Shown piece after piece: positions 60,161 through 64,000 of a stretch of 64,000 bases of DNA. Each line of letters begins with the position of its first letter. Position 1 is the stretch's first letter. The stretch covers positions 496,001-560,000 of the forward strand of contig NZ_BDBK01000016.1 of NCBI RefSeq assembly GCF_001612945.1, given 5' to 3'. The position numbers and the translations under genes were made by a program. The DNA is from Nocardia inohanensis NBRC 100128 (GTDB lineage: Bacteria > Actinomycetota > Actinomycetes > Mycobacteriales > Mycobacteriaceae). The notes beneath the pieces are model-generated. The model was not told where the DNA came from. It made no database searches and saw nothing but the letters and a program-made list of their open reading frames with translations.

Positions 60161-61498
60161 ATGCGGTTGGGGAGGTTCGGCTCGACGCTGAACCGTAGGC
60201 TCGAGCGGTCGGCGCTGTTGCTTTCGGTGGTGGCGGCGGTGCTCGGTGGATTGGTTGTCGGGGCGCTCACCTGGTGGGGGTTGTGGCGGCTGCTGGGGGC
60301 GCGGGCGGAGACGCCGAATCAACTGGACCTCACCAAGATCGCGCTGTGGGTGACCGCCGGTATCGGCGGCGCGGTGGCGCTGGTGGTGGCGTATCGGCGG
60401 CAGCGCGATGCCGAGCGCGGGCGGTTCGCCGAACTGTTCGGCGCGGCCGCCCGGCAGCTGGGCGACCCGGATGTGGCGGTGCGCGTGGCCGGGGTCTACG
60501 CCATGGCCGGTGTGGCGGACGAGTTCTCCGTTCGTGCGCGCCGCCAGCAGTGCGTGGACGTGCTCTGCGGTTACCTGCGCCTGCCCTACCTACCCGAGGA
60601 GGGCGCCAGTCACCTGGCCTCCAAATCGCAGCGGGTGGAGGACTCCGGCACCGCCGTCGAACGCATCTACCACTACCGGCAGAACGACCGGCAGGTACGC
60701 GACACCATCGTGCGGGTGATCGCGAGCCGCTTGCGTCCCGCCGCCGAAATACCGTGGTCCGATTGCGATTTCGACTTCTCCGACGTGCTGTTCGAAGACG
60801 CCGACTTCCGCGAAGCCGTCTTCACCGGCCACGACACTCGCTTCACCAACGCCCAGTTCATCGGCGCACGCGGCACCGGTTTCGAACGGACCCGCTTCCT
60901 GGGCGAACGGATCAGCTTCCAGGGCGCGATATTCCGCAATACCGTCACCTTCGAGGCCGCCGAGTTCGCGGGCGCCCGCACCGAATTCCTGCGCACCGTC
61001 TTCACCGGCGAACGCACCACCTTCGCCAATGCCAGACTCACCGCCGACCTGACCTCCTTCGAAGGCGCGTGCTTCGACGGTGCGCGCGTCACCTTCACCG
61101 GCGCCGAATTCCTGGGCATCCGAATCACCTTCACCGGTTCCCGCTTCCACGCCGGCTCCAGCTCCTTCGACTGCGCGCACCTGGGCGCGCCCGCCCGCTG
61201 GCGTGCGGGCCGCACCCTGGAGGCCAACTTCTCCCGCGCCGAATACCACGGCCGGGTCTCCTTCGCCGACGTCGTCTTCAGCGGCCGTTCGGTGAGCTTC
61301 ACCGGCAGCGACTTCTTCGGCGACATCTCCTTCCGCCGCGCGTCCTTCGACGCCCGCACGGTCAGCTTCGAACGCCCGCGCTCCTGGGTGGGCATCCAAT
61401 TCGACTGGGACGGTTCGCCTTCCACCAAGCCCGCCAATATCGAGCCCACCGCCTGGCCGCCCGCCCCCGCCGAATCCGCCCCCGAACTGACCGGCTGA
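60161..61498 (+). CDS. Membrane protein with pentapeptide-like repeats
   Basis: The protein has 445 residues from ATG 60161. Two membrane helices (about residues 20-42 and 62-80) form an N-terminal hairpin. Residues about 85-200 are a helical domain (FAELFGAAARQLGDPDVAVR, then VAGVYAMAGVADEF). Residues about 210-420 are degenerate pentapeptide repeats of the A(D/N)LxF type with Phe at the centre (FEDADFREAVF, FTNAQFIGARG, FQGAIFRNTVTF and so on), giving a right-handed beta-helix. The function of such membrane-tethered repeat proteins is unknown; an adaptor role in stress or septal complexes is possible. It has no closely linked partner. Confidence 0.78.
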   Translation: MRLGRFGSTLNRRLERSALLLSVVAAVLGGLVVGALTWWGLWRLLGARAETPNQLDLTKIALWVTAGIGGAVALVVAYRRQRDAERGRFAELFGAAARQLGDPDVAVRVAGVYAMAGVADEFSVRARRQQCVDVLCGYLRLPYLPEEGASHLASKSQRVEDSGTAVERIYHYRQNDRQVRDTIVRVIASRLRPAAEIPWSDCDFDFSDVLFEDADFREAVFTGHDTRFTNAQFIGARGTGFERTRFLGERISFQGAIFRNTVTFEAAEFAGARTEFLRTVFTGERTTFANARLTADLTSFEGACFDGARVTFTGAEFLGIRITFTGSRFHAGSSSFDCAHLGAPARWRAGRTLEANFSRAEYHGRVSFADVVFSGRSVSFTGSDFFGDISFRRASFDARTVSFERPRSWVGIQFDWDGSPSTKPANIEPTAWPPAPAESAPELTG

Positions 61499-61586
61499 AT
61501 CGACGGCTGGGATTCGCCCCGTGGTCGTCTTCGGCGGTTAATGTGCGTGCGATAGCTTGCGAAGGTAACGAGGTAGGGGTTCGTCG

Positions 61587-62336
61587 GTGGGGTGGCAGTA
61601 CGTGCACTGGGGCGTCGTCGGGGTGGCGATCGCATTGCTCATCTCGGCCGTGCTGGCGGCGGGCGGAGCCGTGCTGCGCAAACAGCGGATCTGGACCGTG
61701 CTGGTGGCCGTTCTCGCCGTCCCGGGCTGGCTCGGATTGGCCGGTGGGCTGCTGCCGGCGGTGGAGGGCATCGCGGGCGACACCATTGCCGGTACCGCGG
61801 TCCCGCCCGCACCCGGCCTGGTCAAAGCCGGTCTGCCGGTCACTTCGACCAGCGCCAAACCCGCTCCGCCCGACCCGCTGTCGCTATTGCAGGTGGGTGA
61901 CTGCGTATCGGTCCCGATGGAGCGCACCACCGACGCCACCGGTGCCCCCACCTGGAAAGCCGGCACCCCCGAACCCGCCGATTGCGATGCCCTGGAAGCC
62001 AATTACCGCATCGAACAGACCGGCCCCGCCGCCTGCACCGGCAACCTGTACAAACTGGAATCCAGCCGCAAGGACCGCAGCGGCAAGCTCGTCTATCACC
62101 TGTGCATGGCCTTCGATTGGCGCGTCGGCGTCTGCTACGACACCACGCACATGGACGAACCCTCCAAGGTCGACTGCGCCACCCCCGGCGCCCACCATGT
62201 TCAGGCGACCGCGGTCCTGCTCGACACCGTCGATGGCAGCCGCTGCCCGCGCGACGGCCGCGGCGCGGTCTGGGTGGTCTGGGATAAACGCCGTATGACC
62301 GTGTGTTTCCGTGGCGGCGACGATCCGGGCCGCTGA
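61587..62336 (+). CDS. Membrane-anchored LppU/SCO3897-like protein
   Basis: The protein has 249 residues from GTG 61587. Two hydrophobic helices near the N-terminus (about 8-28 and 35-60) are followed by a Pro/Ala linker and an extracellular domain. The domain has the VGDCVSVPM start, a mid-domain cysteine in EPADCDALEANYRI, and C-terminal Cys-x-n pairs resembling the LppU/SCO3897 family. Several cysteines (six or more) suggest disulfides outside the cell. The function is unknown. It may be co-transcribed with the pentapeptide gene, 88 bases upstream. Confidence 0.75.
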   Translation: MGWQYVHWGVVGVAIALLISAVLAAGGAVLRKQRIWTVLVAVLAVPGWLGLAGGLLPAVEGIAGDTIAGTAVPPAPGLVKAGLPVTSTSAKPAPPDPLSLLQVGDCVSVPMERTTDATGAPTWKAGTPEPADCDALEANYRIEQTGPAACTGNLYKLESSRKDRSGKLVYHLCMAFDWRVGVCYDTTHMDEPSKVDCATPGAHHVQATAVLLDTVDGSRCPRDGRGAVWVVWDKRRMTVCFRGGDDPGR

Positions 62337-62368
62337 CCGGTACCGAGCCCGCCCCCGGGTCGATGGAG

Positions 62369-62374
62369 TAGCGT
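62369..62374 (+). promoter_or_regulatory. Leaderless-type -10 box of the ADH gene
   Basis: TAGCGT ends 7 nt before ATG 62382. Confidence 0.45.
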
Positions 62375-62381
62375 CGGGCGC

Positions 62382-63509
62382 ATGAGGATTCGTGGTGCTG
62401 TCCTGGAACGAATCGGGGCCGAAACCCCCTTCGCGACGTCGAAGCCGATCACGGTGAGCGAACTGGATCTGGGTGATCCCGGCCCCGGCGAACTGCTCGT
62501 CCGGATCGAAGCCGCCGGACTCTGCCATTCGGATCTGTCCGTGGTGGACGGCAATCGGGTGCGCCCGGTGCCCATGCTGCTCGGTCACGAGGCGGCCGGC
62601 ATCGTCGAAGCGGTGGGGGAGAGCGACAGCGAAGCCGACAACGAGATCGCCGTCGGCCAGCGCGTGGTGATGACGTTCCTGCCGCGCTGCGGCGAATGCG
62701 CCGGTTGTATGAGCGAGGGCCGCACCCCCTGCCTGCCCGGCAGCCTGGCCAACAATGCGGGCGAATTGCTCAGCGGCGGTAGGCGATTGCTGCGCGACGG
62801 CTCGGAAGTGCACCATCATCTCGGCGTCTCCGGCTTCGCCACGCACGCCGTGGTGGACCGTCGTTCGGTGGTGCCGGTGGACTCCGACGTACCGCCCGAT
62901 GTGGCCGCCGTGCTGGGCTGCGCGGTGCTGACCGGCGGTGGCGCACTGCTGAATTCGGCGAAGCCCGGCCCCGCCGATCGCATCATGGTGGTCGGTCTCG
63001 GCGGCGTCGGCATGGCGGCCGTCCTGGTGGCGGCGGCGCTGCGCGCGGGCACCGGCCGCGAGGTGATCGCCGTCGACACCGTCCCCGAAAAGATCAAAGC
63101 CGCCCTCGAACTGGGCGCGACCTCCGCCTACACCCCCGCCGAAGTCGCCGAACAGGGCATTCTCGCCGAAGTAGTGATCGAAGCCGCCGGCAATGTCCGC
63201 GCCTTCGAAACCGCCGTGGCCGCAACCGCTCCCGGCGGTACCACGGTCACCGTCGGCCTGCCCGCCCCCGACGCCCGCGCCAGCATCTCTCCGCTGGGCT
63301 TGGTGGCGCAGGGCCGTTCCATCGTCGGCAGCTACCTGGGTTCGGCGGTCCCCGCCCGCGATATTCCGCAGTACGTGGAGATGTGGCGTGAGGGCCGCCT
63401 GCCCGTGGAGCGGCTGGTGTCCTCGCGAATTCGCCTGGAGGACATCAATACCGCCATGGATGAACTGGCCGCAGGTCATGCCCTGCGGCAGGTCATCATG
63501 TTCGACTGA
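62382..63509 (+). CDS. Zinc-dependent alcohol dehydrogenase (MDR family)
   Basis: The protein has 375 residues. The catalytic zinc ligands are Cys in AAGLCHSDLSVVDG and His-Glu in LLGHEAAGIVEAVG. The structural zinc loop RCGECAGCMSEGRTPC carries four Cys. The Rossmann motif is VVGLGGVGMAAVLVA with an aspartate at the end of the second strand (VIAVDTVPEK), which favours NAD over NADP. It resembles the class III-like formaldehyde/mycothiol dehydrogenases in overall pattern, but no mycothiol-specific feature can be named. The substrate is probably a primary alcohol or its aldehyde. Confidence 0.92.
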   Translation: MRIRGAVLERIGAETPFATSKPITVSELDLGDPGPGELLVRIEAAGLCHSDLSVVDGNRVRPVPMLLGHEAAGIVEAVGESDSEADNEIAVGQRVVMTFLPRCGECAGCMSEGRTPCLPGSLANNAGELLSGGRRLLRDGSEVHHHLGVSGFATHAVVDRRSVVPVDSDVPPDVAAVLGCAVLTGGGALLNSAKPGPADRIMVVGLGGVGMAAVLVAAALRAGTGREVIAVDTVPEKIKAALELGATSAYTPAEVAEQGILAEVVIEAAGNVRAFETAVAATAPGGTTVTVGLPAPDARASISPLGLVAQGRSIVGSYLGSAVPARDIPQYVEMWREGRLPVERLVSSRIRLEDINTAMDELAAGHALRQVIMFD

Positions 63510-63998
63510 CTACTTCACCTGCAACGAGACGGTCTTGGTGGCCGTCTTCGCGGGCAGCTTGGTGGTGTCGACGACCAGGATCTCCCCGGAGTCCTGGACG
63601 CCGTTCGGCAGCGTCTTGGCCTTGAGGGTGAACGGCGGCTGATCGCCGTTCGCGCCCTCGAGCCCGAAGTCGGAGTCGTTGGAGATGTACAGCGTCTTGC
63701 CGCCGTCCACCGTCGCCACGCCCTCGACCTTGTCGTGCCCGAAGAACTTGCCGTCCGGGTTCAGGCTCGTAACCAGTGCGCCCAGATCGAGATCGGACTT
63801 CTTGGCGACCGGCGTGATCCCGGCCTTCTTCAACGCGGCGATGCCGTCGGCGGTCGGCACGGTGCCCACGAACGCTTCGACCGGCTTGCCGTCGATCAGC
63901 AGACCCTTGTCCGCGTCATAGGCGGCACCCGGGACCTGCGCCTGCGGCCCGATATCGGTCGCGCCCGAGATATCGATGGTCCACAGCTTCTTGTTCGC
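63510..63998 (-). CDS. Esterase-like activity of phytase family protein (partial, 5' end outside window)
   Basis: The frame stays open to the right edge. The 162 residues visible are the C-terminal part of a phytase-like beta-propeller: LWTIDISGATDIG, then KVEGVATVDGGKTLYISNDS with the conserved EG-A and NDxD calcium motif, ending LPAKTATKTVSLQVK. Family members are secreted or lipid-anchored and hydrolyse phosphoesters in an alkaline, calcium-dependent manner. The signal peptide would lie beyond position 64000. It is convergent with the ADH gene, with no gap. Confidence 0.72.
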   Translation of the reverse strand, partial: ANKKLWTIDISGATDIGPQAQVPGAAYDADKGLLIDGKPVEAFVGTVPTADGIAALKKAGITPVAKKSDLDLGALVTSLNPDGKFFGHDKVEGVATVDGGKTLYISNDSDFGLEGANGDQPPFTLKAKTLPNGVQDSGEILVVDTTKLPAKTATKTVSLQVK

Positions 63999-64000
63999 CT

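Overview
The window is high-GC actinobacterial chromosome. It reads as Nocardia or a close mycolic-acid relative (Rhodococcus, Mycobacterium). The evidence is the gene content and order: proS, a lipoprotein/ferritin-like pair, rimP-nusA-ylxR-infB-DUF503-rbfA-nrnA-dinF, pptT-truB, a SirR/MntR regulator, ribF-rpsO-pnp-pepR, plus kshA and many paralogous MFS pumps. It resembles the M. tuberculosis region from about Rv2845c (proS) down to Rv2782c (pepR), with large accessory insertions. Genus assignment is inference. I saw no rRNA, tRNA, CRISPR array or intact insertion sequence.

Layout. 1-12.8 kb is accessory: the end of a TPR protein, an FAD monooxygenase, a cupin/TetR pair, an APC permease with a fungal-type cytosine deaminase, a divergent ArsR/MFS pair, an F420-type reductase, a Spo0M protein, a reductase/AhpD-like operon, an Rpn-type nuclease, an ankyrin protein and yaaA. 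12.9-21.9 kb holds proS, then a repeat cluster, a DHA2 pump coupled to a SigG-like sigma factor, a MarR/DHA2 pair, a membrane-anchored solute-binding-like protein and the lipoprotein/ferritin-like pair. 22.4-29.7 kb is the core translation and transcription operon rimP to nrnA.

29.7-38.1 kb is the most unusual part. It has two paralogous GrpE-like genes, a MATE pump, kshA, a lid-less Hsp70-like gene, and an 847-residue partner with a J-like N-terminus (HPK instead of HPD) and a fibronectin-III-like region. Together these look like a second, non-canonical Hsp70 machine.

38.4-46.2 kb holds pptH-like, pptT and truB. pptH is separated from pptT by about 5 kb containing an xdhC gene and a three-subunit molybdenum hydroxylase operon on the other strand. 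46.2-54.3 kb is LysR, an SDR that lacks its catalytic motif, sirR/mntR, ribF, rpsO, pnp and pepR. 54.3-64 kb is a receptor Ser/Thr kinase followed by a TerD-vWA stress protein, a GNAT, a second divergent ArsR/MFS pair, two membrane proteins, a zinc alcohol dehydrogenase and the end of a phytase-like esterase.

Regulatory themes. Two unlinked ArsR/MFS pairs share the same operator, GTTYGA-N6-TCRAAC. At least ten genes have a TANNNT box 6-8 nt before the start codon and no Shine-Dalgarno sequence, which suggests leaderless transcripts. Clear terminators follow proS, infB, rpsO and the 58.8-kb MFS gene. A REP-like inverted repeat and 25-bp-phased direct repeats lie after proS.
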